Assembly: GCF_002428305.1 (NCBI RefSeq)
Contig: NZ_DIVJ01000010.1
Location: 1-64,000 of the forward strand
DNA length: 64,000 nt
Origin: Flavobacterium sp. UBA6135
Lineage (GTDB): Bacteria > Bacteroidota > Bacteroidia > Flavobacteriales > Flavobacteriaceae
Direction of reading: 5' to 3'
The notes under the pieces were generated by a model that saw only the letters and a list, made by a program, of their open reading frames with translations, searched no databases and had not been told where the DNA came from. Shown piece after piece: positions 53,001-61,591 of the stretch. A program made the position numbers and the translations under genes. Within the stretch, counting starts at the first letter, position 1. The number at the start of each line of letters is the position of its first letter.

Positions 53001-56000
53001 TTCCATCTGTTACTGAAAATACATAAGGAGGATTTGTATTTGAAGCATCTAATACAATAGTGATACTTCCATCACTTCCACCGTTACAGCTAACGTTTTC
53101 AGTTGTAGTTGTAAACACAACAGGAGCCGGAACAGATAATGTAACACTTGCGGATGAAGAACAACTGCTAGTGGTGTCTGTAACAATTACAGTATAATCA
53201 CCTGCAGCCAAACCATTAAAAGTTGAACTTGCTTGTGGCCCTTGAATAGTTACACCTAAATTATTTTGTAAAGTAAATTCATAGTTTCCTGAACCTCCCG
53301 AAGGAATCACAGAAATAACACCATCATTATCCGCACAAGTTGGTAAGGCATCAATAACCGGACTTGCGTTTTGTGCAGGTAAAATAGTTACGCTTACTAA
53401 GTTGCCACATCCGTTTGCATCTTGAATTTCTATAGTATAAGTTCCCGAAGTTAAGTTGGTATACGTGAAAGTAGACGCAGCTTGACTTTGAAAAGCACCA
53501 CCATTAAAGCTATAACTGTATGGTGCAATTCCGTCTGTAGTTCTATTTACTGTAATAATGAAACTACCATCTGGTGTATTACATTGATTGTTTACGGAAG
53601 CAGTAATAACCGGTTCCGGATCTGATACAACAATTATGGTAGAAGGGGTGGCTTGAATACAATCGTTTGCATCTTTGATATAAATCACATAATTTCCAGC
53701 TTCAACATTAAATACTGAATCGCTAGAACCTGTCCATGTTGCAGCAGTTGGAGCAGGATCTCCTGCATTTGTCAATTGGAATTGATATGGAGGTGTTCCA
53801 AATTGACCAACTGCTGTAATTTGTCCTGCGTTTAGATTACAATTATCATTTTGACTAATTGAGGCAGTAACTTGAAGCAAGTTTGTAGATTGTGAAATTG
53901 TAAAGGAAGCAGAAGCTGTTGAACAACCATCGAATGCTCCACCAATTTCTGTAAATAAAATATAGTAAGTACCGGGACCTAAAAGACCAAAGTTTGAAAT
54001 AGTAACCGGACCTCCGGGAAGAGGGGAAGTTGTTCCAGAAAAACCTGTTGAGGTATTAAATTGTGAATTAAAAATTTCATAAGTAACACTAGTTGCACCA
54101 AAATTATAGTTACTAAAGGTGAAGGTTACATTACCATCAACATTTCCGGTACAACTTACATTACTAATAACATCTAAAGTAGCGGTTAAATCAGACGGCG
54201 ATTGAATTGGTAAATCTGCAGATTTGATAAAGTAACAATTTGTGGTTTGATCAAAAACTACAAACGTGTAGGTAACTCCCGGCACTAATCCGGTAAAAGT
54301 TGCAGTACTTCCACCAGGAACATCTGAAGGAATAAAATTACTGGAATAAGGAGATGTATTTGAATCTAAAATACCAAATTCATAAGGACCACCAATTACA
54401 GAGGCAGTTACAGAAACAATTGCAGTACCTCCGGATACACAATCAACAGTAGTTGTTGAAATGTCAATCTCTAAATCATTCGGAGGAGATGCAATATTTA
54501 TGTTTGCAGTAACAACAGAACATCCGTTGGCATCAATAACATCCACTTGATAAATTCCAAAATTTACAATTGTAAAGGTGTAATCTTGTCCTGTTGTAGC
54601 CAAATAAGGCGTAAATGTATCACCGAAATTATTAGTCAAATAATAAGTATATGGAGCAACACCCCCGGTTACATTTAGAATTGTTATTTGTCCTAGATTA
54701 GTTCCAGTAGAAGGATCACAAGTAATAGGAACAGGTGAAATGTCATACGTAATTAAATCAGGTTGTGTAATTGTAATTGTTTCTGAGTCACTACAGTTAT
54801 TAGCATCAGTAAGAGTAATTATATAACTTCCGGCTGTTAAGCCGGCTGTTTGATTTCCATAATTCACGCCAGTGGTAGTATTTACAACTGAAATAGTAAA
54901 TGGAGCTGTTCCAACAGTATTGTCTAAAGTTATTGAGATTGCTCCTGAAGCTTCACCATAACATAAAATGTTTTGTGTTTGAATAACAGAAGTAATATTT
55001 GGTAACGTGATAGGTTGTATTGTATAAACACCCGATGTAAAAGTACAGCCTTGAGCATCTGTAAACAAGAATTGATAGGTTCCTGCAGTGGCTGTTTGAT
55101 AACTCAAAGTTGTTCCAATTACAGCAGTTGAAGCTCCAAAAGCACCACCATTGATTGCAACTTGATAGGTAAAGGGTGCTAATCCACCGGTTATTGAAGT
55201 TTCAATAAGAGCATCTGGACTAGCAGTACAATCTAAACCTTTAACAATTGAAGTACTTGCCAGCAACTGAGGGGTAATAGTCTGAGATACTGTTGCAGTA
55301 CATCCGAATGAATCTGTTACAACGATTGTATAACTTCCCGGTGCAAGATTTGCAAAAGTATTTGAATTTTGATTTGGTCCACCATTGATACTATATACAA
55401 ATGGAGCTGTTCCGCCGGTAACAGAAACCACCAAAGTAGCACCATTTGTTGTATCATAACAAATGTCCGATGAAGCAGCAATGGAAGCGGTTAGTATTGG
55501 AGGAGTTGCTAAAGTAAATGTTGAGGAAACAATACATCCGTTTGCATCAGTAACCGAAATAGTGTAAGATCCTGTTTGTGATAAGTTTCCAAATGAACCA
55601 CTTGTTTGAGGACCAACAACAGTTGCGTTAGGTTGCGTTAATGTATATTGATTACTTCCCCAACCTCCTGTTGCGGTAGCGGTTACATTTCCATTTGATA
55701 AACACGTAATCGGATTTGTAGTAATGGTCATTGCCAAAGCACTCGAAGGTGCTGCAATGGTTACAACAGTAGTTGCATTACAATTTGTTATTGTATCTGT
55801 TACTGTAATAGTATAAGTTGAAGCCGGTAAACCCGTTAAAGGAATAGTTGATAAGCTACTGTTTGAAGCTGAAGCAACCGTTATTCCAGAACCATTTATA
55901 ACAGTATAGTTGTATGGATTTGGACTGTTTACAGTATAAGTTAACGCACCATTTGAATCACCCAAACAAACGACATTGGCTACTAAAACACCAACAACAG

Positions 56001-59000
56001 TGATTGGCGTAATAGGATAAATAGTATAGTTTTCTTGATAAAAACATCCGTTACTATCGGTAACTAAAAATGTATAAGTTCCCGGAGCTAATCCATTGAA
56101 AGTAGGGTTATTTCCATTGTTTACAGCTTGACCCGTAGGAGCAATTATTTCATATATAAAAGGGGCATTTCCACCAACTGTACTTACTGTAATGTTTGAA
56201 GAAAGAGCTGGACAGGTTACCGTCGAAGCCGTAAAATTTAAATCAGTTATTTGATTTAATGGAGCAAAAGTTATTGCGTTTGTAGTTGCAATACAGTTAT
56301 TGGCATCACGAATTGTGATGGTGTAGGTTCCTGCTGTTAAACCGGTAAATGTAGTTGCAGCTCCAAAATTAATTCCATCAATACTGTATTGATATGGTGG
56401 CGTACCACCGGAAACACTTCCTGCAACAATACCTATAGAGCCACTATTTGTTAAACAAGTATAATTTTGAATAACAGCAGCACTTCCAACAATTGGTTCG
56501 GGTTGTGTTATTGTAAAATTATAAGTAAACGTACAGGTTCTGTTGCCTTTTGATTGAATTAAATTAACAGTATAATTTCCTGCCGGCAACCCTGTGAAAA
56601 GTCCTGATGGACCAGTATAAATAATATTTCCATTTCCGCCAACTAATTGATAAGAAATATTGTATCCGCTTGCATTTGAAATTGCAAAATTGATCGAACC
56701 ATTGGAGCCTCCATTACAAGATACGTTTTGCACAGTAGTGTTTACTGTAACATTTGGAATCAAATCAATTGTTACTGGGTTTGATAAGGTAAAACAATTG
56801 TTATTATCAACCATGATAAATACATAAGTTCCTTGTCCTCCAAAATCAATATCAAATATTACGCTAGTTTGATAATTTGCAGCCGTTGGGTTTAGCAACA
56901 CACCATTATAGCTATAAATTGCATACGCATAAGGTGGTTGACCACCTCCAGAACTCATCTGAATGTTTCCTTGATTACAAGAAATATGTTGCGAAACCTG
57001 AGCTGTTAAATTTAAAGGGTTTGGATTTATTGTGACAGTATTAGTAAACGAACAGCCATCATCTGTGGTAACGGTTACAGTATAGGTTCCTGGATTTAAG
57101 TTGTTAAAAGTATAATCATTATCTTGAAGTGGACCAACAGAAATTGAAACCGGACCGGATATTGTGAAATAATACTGAGGCAACACATTTAAGGCTTGCA
57201 AACGAATACTTCCTTGTCCGCTACAACTTGCATTTTGAGTAATAACATTAACTTGGAAGTTATTTTGTTGGATTCCTATATTCTGTACTTCAAAAACACA
57301 TCCATCAACCACTCCAATTTGACTGATTTGTACTAAATAGACTCCTGCTTGAGCCACAGTAAATATTGGATTATTTTGATAGGGTACCAAAATAGTGTTT
57401 GTAGTTTGATTCACCAATTGAAATTCATAATCACTAGGTAAATTTGTAATTGTAATCGAACCCGGTGTATTACAAATTATGTTCGTTGCTGTGTATTGAA
57501 TGTCTAATAAGTTAGCAAATACATTAAAATAAAAACGGGTAAAACAACCGTTTTGATAGTTTAGTGTCACTCGATATTGACCGGCAACAGTAGCATTATA
57601 ATTTGGACCTGTTCCAACAGTTGACCAACCACAAGCAGTGTTTTTGTTTGCACAATCATCAACACCAACAGGAGGACAACTGGCTTCGTTTAAAACTTCC
57701 CAAACAATACTAACCGCATCTGAATTACTTATCTGAAGTAATCGACTGTCATTTACACCACATAAAAAGATTAATGGTAACTCCTCACCATCATTTGGAC
57801 AAACCACTACTTCGTCAGCAAAAGGAATAATAGGATTAGTTTGTGTAGCTCCAAATAAAGTAACATTGAATGTTTGTGTAATTCCAATACAAGGTGGTGC
57901 AGCAGTGTTTACAACAGTATATGTTCCAGCTGCATTAACGGTTATAGACTGATTGTTACCGATAACATTACCACTACTGTTTGTCCATTGATAAGCATCA
58001 TATCCATTAGCAGCAGTTAAAATAATTGAACTACCACACAATACTTCATTGGTAGCAAAAATACAATCGTCAATATCAACTAAAAAGTTAGCAGGGCCAG
58101 GTTGTCCATAGCCACAACTATCTAAACCTGCAAAACTTGGATCATCAGAAATAACATTACTGTTTAGAACTCCTTGATAAGTAGCATAAGCTTGATTTTG
58201 AATAATATTTGAACAAGCATCTTCTAATTCACTACAAGTAGATGCCACCTGAACTCTTATTCTTATAGTATATATTGGATCACCTATTTCTAATAGATTA
58301 TCCGGAATACTGAATAAGAGTTCTTTAATGGCAGGATTGTAAGTGTAGGTCACCCCGGGAGCTCCACTTAAATCCACTGAAATTAAACTAGTATTTACTG
58401 GTAATATATCTCTGATTACCGAATTGGTAGAATTATCATTACCTATATTTTGAAATGTAATTACATAATCAAGAAATTGACCCAATGTAACATTGGCCCC
58501 ACCAATGTTTGCTCCTCCAATATCTTGAATGTTTTTTACTAAATTGATTTCGGGTTCAATAATTTCAACATTAAACGCATTAAAGAACATGAAGTAAGTG
58601 TCTTGTGTTGAAGTAATTTGCAAAGTTGCCGCAGTTGAGTTGTTTGGTAAAACCAAATTACTCGGATTTGCAATAGTTATAATATCCGAATCATAACCCA
58701 AAGTATTTCTGCTATTTGGAGTTCTATTCAAGAATTCAACATCCTTTAACGTAATTCTACTGTTGAAAAAATTATTTGCCGGTTTTAATGCCCCTGATAA
58801 GTTTGTAAATGTTGGATTTGTTGAAGCCTTAAAACGCAATCGATCGCCCGTGATGCTATTATCACCTTCCAAAGCGGCAGAAGCCAATTGTGCTCTTACC
58901 GGAAAAGGTGGTGGTAATGTTGTAAATCCTGAATATTCAATATCTGTTGTTCCTATTGAGTTTCTTACCCCAGCAAAACCGTCATAAGAAGTAATATATT

Positions 59001-59697
59001 TTCCTGGCATTTGAGGATTTTCATATACAAAGAAAATGGTCCATCCACCGGAAATTCCTCCATCATATATAAAACCTTGAGTTGCTCTGATGTTTGCAAT
59101 AGTATATTCTCCTTCCGGATTTGCCAGACCGGTTACCAAATTTGTAATATCAGCATAACAAGCGTAGGGACTGTTCCCGATAAAACTGGGACTTGTGAAA
59201 CCATCAAATATAATTTGACCGGTTATATCCTGATAAGCACCTCCCGGTGTTTTTAATTTTACTTGGTTAAAATCAGAAAATCGAATCCCATCACCATCTC
59301 CTGGACTGGTAGAATATCCGGTGTTAAATCTGTAAGTGGCAGACCAGTACAATCCGGCATATACAATTTTGTTACAACCTCCGTTTGGCAAGGTTAACAC
59401 AGCACTACTTGAACTGAAAGTTGATGCATCACTATCAATGTCAACATATCGCATGTTAAAAAGCTCATTACTTTCTGTTATGCTTCCTAATGTATTATAG
59501 GGAACGTTTGGTCCAACGGTTGTGGTTTGTCTGTTAACAATATTGTTGGCAATTAAAGTCATGTCACCTTTTAGATTGTTTTCATATCTAACAGTGAAAG
59601 GAACAGCAACTTGAGCTTGTGCAATCAAGTTGAAGAGAAACAAACAATTGAATAACACAATTGTTTTGATAGCAGTAGGAAATTTTGGGGCTTTCAT
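47017..59697 (-). CDS. sprB: SprB-like giant gliding-motility adhesin, T9SS type B substrate, 4226 aa
   Basis: A 4226-aa cell-surface adhesin of the gliding machinery. The signal peptide is MKAPKFPTAIKTIVLFNCLF to AQAQ (residue 29). Residues ~30-370 form an N-terminal beta-rich head, ~380-500 a DUF11-like segment (FQNIGNDNSTNSVIRDILPV), then an Ig-like region. From ~740 to ~4120 there are about 41 cysteine-delimited SprB-type modules, each ~80 aa, with G-G-x-x-P-Y and L-x-x-G-x-Y-T-V-x-V-x-D-x-x-G-C. The last 15 make five ~239-aa triplets. The C-terminus (~4145-4226, NFFTPNDDGENDLW to VTLYR) is a T9SS type B sorting domain. In F. johnsoniae SprB (about 6500 aa) moves along the cell as an adhesin; this copy is shorter. 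It lies 8 bases after the gene 59706-61589. Confidence 0.93.
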   Translation of the reverse strand: MKAPKFPTAIKTIVLFNCLFLFNLIAQAQVAVPFTVRYENNLKGDMTLIANNIVNRQTTTVGPNVPYNTLGSITESNELFNMRYVDIDSDASTFSSSSAVLTLPNGGCNKIVYAGLYWSATYRFNTGYSTSPGDGDGIRFSDFNQVKLKTPGGAYQDITGQIIFDGFTSPSFIGNSPYACYADITNLVTGLANPEGEYTIANIRATQGFIYDGGISGGWTIFFVYENPQMPGKYITSYDGFAGVRNSIGTTDIEYSGFTTLPPPFPVRAQLASAALEGDNSITGDRLRFKASTNPTFTNLSGALKPANNFFNSRITLKDVEFLNRTPNSRNTLGYDSDIITIANPSNLVLPNNSTAATLQITSTQDTYFMFFNAFNVEIIEPEINLVKNIQDIGGANIGGANVTLGQFLDYVITFQNIGNDNSTNSVIRDILPVNTSLISVDLSGAPGVTYTYNPAIKELLFSIPDNLLEIGDPIYTIRIRVQVASTCSELEDACSNIIQNQAYATYQGVLNSNVISDDPSFAGLDSCGYGQPGPANFLVDIDDCIFATNEVLCGSSIILTAANGYDAYQWTNSSGNVIGNNQSITVNAAGTYTVVNTAAPPCIGITQTFNVTLFGATQTNPIIPFADEVVVCPNDGEELPLIFLCGVNDSRLLQISNSDAVSIVWEVLNEASCPPVGVDDCANKNTACGWSTVGTGPNYNATVAGQYRVTLNYQNGCFTRFYFNVFANLLDIQYTATNIICNTPGSITITNLPSDYEFQLVNQTTNTILVPYQNNPIFTVAQAGVYLVQISQIGVVDGCVFEVQNIGIQQNNFQVNVITQNASCSGQGSIRLQALNVLPQYYFTISGPVSISVGPLQDNDYTFNNLNPGTYTVTVTTDDGCSFTNTVTINPNPLNLTAQVSQHISCNQGNIQMSSGGGQPPYAYAIYSYNGVLLNPTAANYQTSVIFDIDFGGQGTYVFIMVDNNNCFTLSNPVTIDLIPNVTVNTTVQNVSCNGGSNGSINFAISNASGYNISYQLVGGNGNIIYTGPSGLFTGLPAGNYTVNLIQSKGNRTCTFTYNFTITQPEPIVGSAAVIQNYTCLTNSGSIGIVAGSVSGGTPPYQYSIDGINFGAATTFTGLTAGTYTITIRDANNCIATTNAITFAPLNQITDLNFTASTVTCPALSSNITVSTVGGNAPFIYEIIAPTGQAVNNGNNPTFNGLAPGTYTFLVTDSNGCFYQENYTIYPITPITVVGVLVANVVCLGDSNGALTYTVNSPNPYNYTVINGSGITVASASNSSLSTIPLTGLPASTYTITVTDTITNCNATTVVTIAAPSSALAMTITTNPITCLSNGNVTATATGGWGSNQYTLTQPNATVVGPQTSGSFGNLSQTGSYTISVTDANGCIVSSTFTLATPPILTASIAASSDICYDTTNGATLVVSVTGGTAPFVYSINGGPNQNSNTFANLAPGSYTIVVTDSFGCTATVSQTITPQLLASTSIVKGLDCTASPDALIETSITGGLAPFTYQVAINGGAFGASTAVIGTTLSYQTATAGTYQFLFTDAQGCTFTSGVYTIQPITLPNITSVIQTQNILCYGEASGAISITLDNTVGTAPFTISVVNTTTGVNYGNQTAGLTAGSYIITLTDANNCSDSETITITQPDLITYDISPVPITCDPSTGTNLGQITILNVTGGVAPYTYYLTNNFGDTFTPYLATTGQDYTFTIVNFGIYQVDVIDANGCSVVTANINIASPPNDLEIDISTTTVDCVSGGTAIVSVTASVIGGPYEFGILDSNTSPYSSNFIPSDVPGGSTATFTGLVPGVTYTFVVFDQTTNCYFIKSADLPIQSPSDLTATLDVISNVSCTGNVDGNVTFTFSNYNFGATSVTYEIFNSQFNTSTGFSGTTSPLPGGPVTISNFGLLGPGTYYILFTEIGGAFDGCSTASASFTISQSTNLLQVTASISQNDNCNLNAGQITAVGQFGTPPYQFQLTNAGDPAPTAATWTGSSDSVFNVEAGNYVIYIKDANDCIQATPSTIIVVSDPEPVITASVNNQCNTPDGSFIITVNRTTDGIAPYSYSFNGGAFQSQAASTFTYTNLTSGTYTIEIQDANGCGNLVSVTILPAQNASPVIDALPTCADNDGVISVIPSGGSGNYEFTLQNNLGVTIQGPQASSTFNGLAAGDYTVIVTDTTSSCSSSASVTLSVPAPVVFTTTTENVSCNGGSDGSITIVLDASNTNPPYVFSVTDGINPPIVQNNGFFTGLPAGTYTVTVTSDRDCQDVQIIQITEPSLLAISATATSFVCDALNTVQTSVITVTVSDDMFGNPSGTAPYNYSIDGTNYFPTNTFNVVDNGAVQNITVYVKDANNCIQTTSVIINPLPTITAVTVTQTTAITCINDAIVTIGVVGGSGDFTYELLPSGPVQVNNPIFALTTPGSYVFQVTDNVTGCYSLTTPFEIAPFDTIDVVITANSPVTCFGDTDGTVTIDVTGYSGAYSYEVQNNLGATIASGNGNTSVNPFTITGLLAGNHQVTITATDSPFCTAISATTTVGSPDSPLQIVATETANVTCDNNSGVIVATATGGWGSYQYQLVNNTTATTVYPYGTISTFENLTAGNYTVFAQDAGGCIVQTTVILIQPAFISATITSTNASLLCHGDTNASVSAVSVTGGQGSYQYILNIYDAAGTTIVFSTDAQINNTFTGLGVGIYSITITDGWNCDFTTNTVTITEPSPIVASLSLTDTLTCTTLAEVTISATGGTPPYLYSTDGVTYTTTTIYPVGAGTYQFYVTDANNCTAVLSNQVTILPVPALELNLNLNSASINCFGEATATIFADATGGLGNYNYTLLDNANNVLAGPQTSGSFLNLASGQYVVTVTSGDCSATSSVITITDPQPLVVSSINITNVLCFGGENGAVEIIASGGTGIIQYAISPNLNQFFNTNTFTNLAPGNYDIIVQDQAGCFVLLNIDIIEPAELVADVTNVVQNLCLGDDDGSFDMLITGGTPPYSTSLNNPDPSSYVQDQLSFTGLAGGQAYFIFVKDANDCETVAFVSLDVPVEVIPSVTIDYNCTGNVPGNTVTVSVNADVVNDVTYSLDGGPYQVSNIFQNLTSGTHTIDVQHTNGCIKSVTFDIDAYDPILLTVTSADDVLCNAGNTGSITVNATGGSGAIQYAISPNLTVFTSQNVYTNLTAGNYTIIAQDALGCTVSETVTINEPSAIGITLGTIAQELCTNDANGSITINVTGGVAPYSTSLNNTTSYVPNQFTFSNLVGGQTYTIYVRDANNCDSSIQVTLDAPVTINPTAAVTYSCTGNVAGNTVTISVDSSVAGSVTYSLDGGAYQASNVFQNLTAGSHTVNVQHTNGCIKPVTFTIDAYNPIVLTLSSVIDVLCNGGNTGSITANATGGSGAIQYAISPNLTVFTSQNVYTNLVAGSYTIIAQDAIGCTVSETITINEPTAIGITLGAVTQELCTNDANGSITINVTGGVAPYSTSLNNTTSYVPNQFTFSNLMGGQTYTIYVRDANNCVSSIQVTLDAPVTINPTAAVTYACTGNVPGNAVTITVNASVVSSVTYSLDGGAYQSSNVFQNLTPGSHTVNVQHTNGCIKPVTFTVNPTTPITLNLSSVVNVACNGANTGSITATTTGGTGAIQYAISPNLTVFTSLNIFNNLAAGTYTVIAQDAIGCSTSQTVTITQPNAVVITAGTVVQELCSGDANGSITINVTGGVAPYATSLNNTFNFIPNQFTFNNLVGGQTYTIYVRDANNCISSIPVTLNPSVTINPTVAVAYNCSGNTVGNTVTVSVNASVSSSVQYSLDGGAYQSSPTFTNVTVGSHSITVLHTNGCQKSVPFTINPTTPLQATFSIVHVTCFGLTNGSITVNPTGGTAPYQYAISPNLTAFGSSNVFNNLAAGNYTVIVRDAIGCQVEQPIQINAPAALNATIDSIIQDLCVGDSDGAITIAVSGGTAPYATSLTQNGNYVANQFTFENLLGGQTYTVYVRDANNCQTSVSITLDPFVDIQAQVAVDYGCLSLSAENTVTVTVNSTVVGSVTYSLDGMPFQNSNIFTNISNGPHTVMIVHTNGCSDEVSFNISNQTPLSLTLVESAMNQITATASGGSGVYTYYLNGQNFGTQNVFQIFATGTYVVQVKDSYGCIAEESIFITFIDIEIPNFFTPNDDGENDLWTPTNLDGFPNIRIYVHDRYGRNITQFGQNGGWDGTYNGKPLPTGDYWYTITLQNGRKIVGNVTLYR
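47470..51050 (-). repeat. Five tandem ~717-bp repeats inside sprB
   Basis: Equivalent bases recur at 48140, 48854, 49571, 50288 and 51011 (differences 714, 717, 717 and 723), so the repeat unit is about 239 codons, three SprB modules. The three middle copies are nearly identical in protein and very similar in DNA. Confidence 0.8.
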
Positions 59698-59705
59698 TGG
59701 GGTTT

Positions 59706-61589
59706 TTATTTAATATTGATATTCATAATCCAAATCGTGTCAAAATAGGTGTTGTCCACATTAGTATAATATGAAATTAGAGCATCATTCCATGAGTTAT
59801 ATTTGCGTAGATAAACATATCTAAAGTTGTTTTTTGGATTGGTAAAATAATTCGCTTTAATACCTTGTTTTCGTAACTGACTGATAAAATTGTCGGCAGA
59901 AGCAGGTTCTGGAAACACGTTTGCAATGACGTAGAATCCGGGTTCTTGATTTGCAATTTCTAAATAATTTTTCTTTGCAGTATCTCTTTTTTTGGTGGTT
60001 AGTTTTGAGTAATATTCTTTTATCTCATCATCGTTCAAAGTAAAAGAGGGTTTGTTGCCCACCGTTTCTTTGTTTGAACCCGATTTCATACCGGATAGTT
60101 TTGAGTTTATGTCTACTTTTTCTTCATTCGCACTTGAATTTTTGATGTTAGCTAATTTTATTTCATCTACTTGTGATGCAGATTTCATTCCTGATAATAG
60201 TGTTGAAACATCGTTTTTAGTTTCTTTAGTTTGAGTTGTTTTTCCGCCTTTTTTAACAGTAGTTGTTGTTTCGGTTACCACTGTTGTTTCTTCCGTTTCA
60301 TCACAGTTACACTCTTCTTTGGTTTGTGCAGTTTTTTCAACTCTAGCAATATAAGCCATCATGTTATTCAACCTATTTTCAAAATCTTCAGATTTTATTT
60401 TTTGAATGGAATCTTCTTTTACAATCATTTCTAAAAATTTAAGATTCGAATCGTCTATGGTCATTCTTAATTTTTCAATTTCTAATGCTTTTGAAACGGC
60501 TAAAGCGTCTGTATCGGTAGTTAGTTTAGTATTTGCTTTTTTAAAAGGTTTCTTTTTTGGTTCTTCAATTACCACAACATCTTCTTCTAATTCCTCTTCC
60601 GCTATTAATTTATTTGATGCAACATCAACCGGACCTTTGGTATAATTAAAAACACGAGTTGTGTTTTTATTTGTAGTAGATGACAATCTAAAAGATAATG
60701 TAATTTCGTGTGTTGGGCCAAAATTTACAGCTCCTTCATTAATCACTCTTTCATAGGTATATCCTAAAGATAAGCGATGTGTCAAATGAGCTCCTGCTCC
60801 AATGCTAATTCCATAATAATCATCAATACCGGTTTGAACCCATCCCAAATAAGGAAAGTTTACCAAAATAGAGCCACCCAAGGTAAAGTCTTCCGTAGCA
60901 TTTATTTTTCCTCTGGTCATCAGTCTGAAATAACCGTTTTCAAACAGCCCCTTTCTTGATTCCATGTCGTGATGATACATCGCATGTGCTGAAAAAGTTT
61001 TGTTGGAGTATTCTTTAACCATTTGACTTGATTTAAAATCATAATCAACTAAGTTTTCAGCATATACTCCAACATCAAAACTTCCCCATGTAACATTAAA
61101 CCCCGGTTTTAATGTTAAAATTGAATTGTTAGACAATTCTAAAATGGCAGGATCCGGCTCATTACCTACAGCTCTATTGCTGTTAACCCCCGTTGAGTAA
61201 TAAGCCAAATTGAATCCTACGGCTAATTTTATATTTTCTGCTAATTGCAGTTGGTAAGCATAATTTGCAATCCCACCAAAACTGGTGATGATTCCTAAGT
61301 TTTGTTGGTATAAACCAATACCTGCACCGGCTTTTTCATTAAATTTTCCGGCATAACTCAACATATATAATTCTGGTGAATCTTTAAATTGTATCCATTG
61401 GTTTCTGTGATACATTGTAATGTAATTTTCGTTTTCTCTCACAACCGAAAAAGTTGGGTTTATCAAAAATCTATTAAATTGTAAGGTGTTTTGAGTAGGT
61501 ACATTAAATGTCAAAACAGGACCATCTTGTGCTTGACTATTTTCAAACACAACCACAATCAACAAGATATTTATAAACCAATGCTTCAT
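59706..61589 (-). CDS. sprD: PorP/SprF-like outer membrane protein with C-terminal SPOR domain
   Basis: A 627-aa protein. Signal peptide (MKHWFINILLIVVVFENSQA), a PorP/SprF-like beta-barrel to about residue 300 (FLINPTFSV, YHRNQWIQFKDSPELYMLSY, FGPTHEITLSFRLS), then a charged low-complexity linker (about 320-540) with EELEEDVVVIEEP, a C-N-C pair, an acidic-threonine stretch and two SGMKS motifs, and a SPOR domain (about 550-627, GFYVIANVFPEPASADNFIS), which usually binds denuded peptidoglycan. It may anchor the adhesin assembly to the cell wall. Its place before sprB matches sprD of F. johnsoniae. It lies 2 bases from the upstream gene and 8 from sprB. Confidence 0.82.
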   Translation of the reverse strand: MKHWFINILLIVVVFENSQAQDGPVLTFNVPTQNTLQFNRFLINPTFSVVRENENYITMYHRNQWIQFKDSPELYMLSYAGKFNEKAGAGIGLYQQNLGIITSFGGIANYAYQLQLAENIKLAVGFNLAYYSTGVNSNRAVGNEPDPAILELSNNSILTLKPGFNVTWGSFDVGVYAENLVDYDFKSSQMVKEYSNKTFSAHAMYHHDMESRKGLFENGYFRLMTRGKINATEDFTLGGSILVNFPYLGWVQTGIDDYYGISIGAGAHLTHRLSLGYTYERVINEGAVNFGPTHEITLSFRLSSTTNKNTTRVFNYTKGPVDVASNKLIAEEELEEDVVVIEEPKKKPFKKANTKLTTDTDALAVSKALEIEKLRMTIDDSNLKFLEMIVKEDSIQKIKSEDFENRLNNMMAYIARVEKTAQTKEECNCDETEETTVVTETTTTVKKGGKTTQTKETKNDVSTLLSGMKSASQVDEIKLANIKNSSANEEKVDINSKLSGMKSGSNKETVGNKPSFTLNDDEIKEYYSKLTTKKRDTAKKNYLEIANQEPGFYVIANVFPEPASADNFISQLRKQGIKANYFTNPKNNFRYVYLRKYNSWNDALISYYTNVDNTYFDTIWIMNINIK

Positions 61590-61591
61590 CT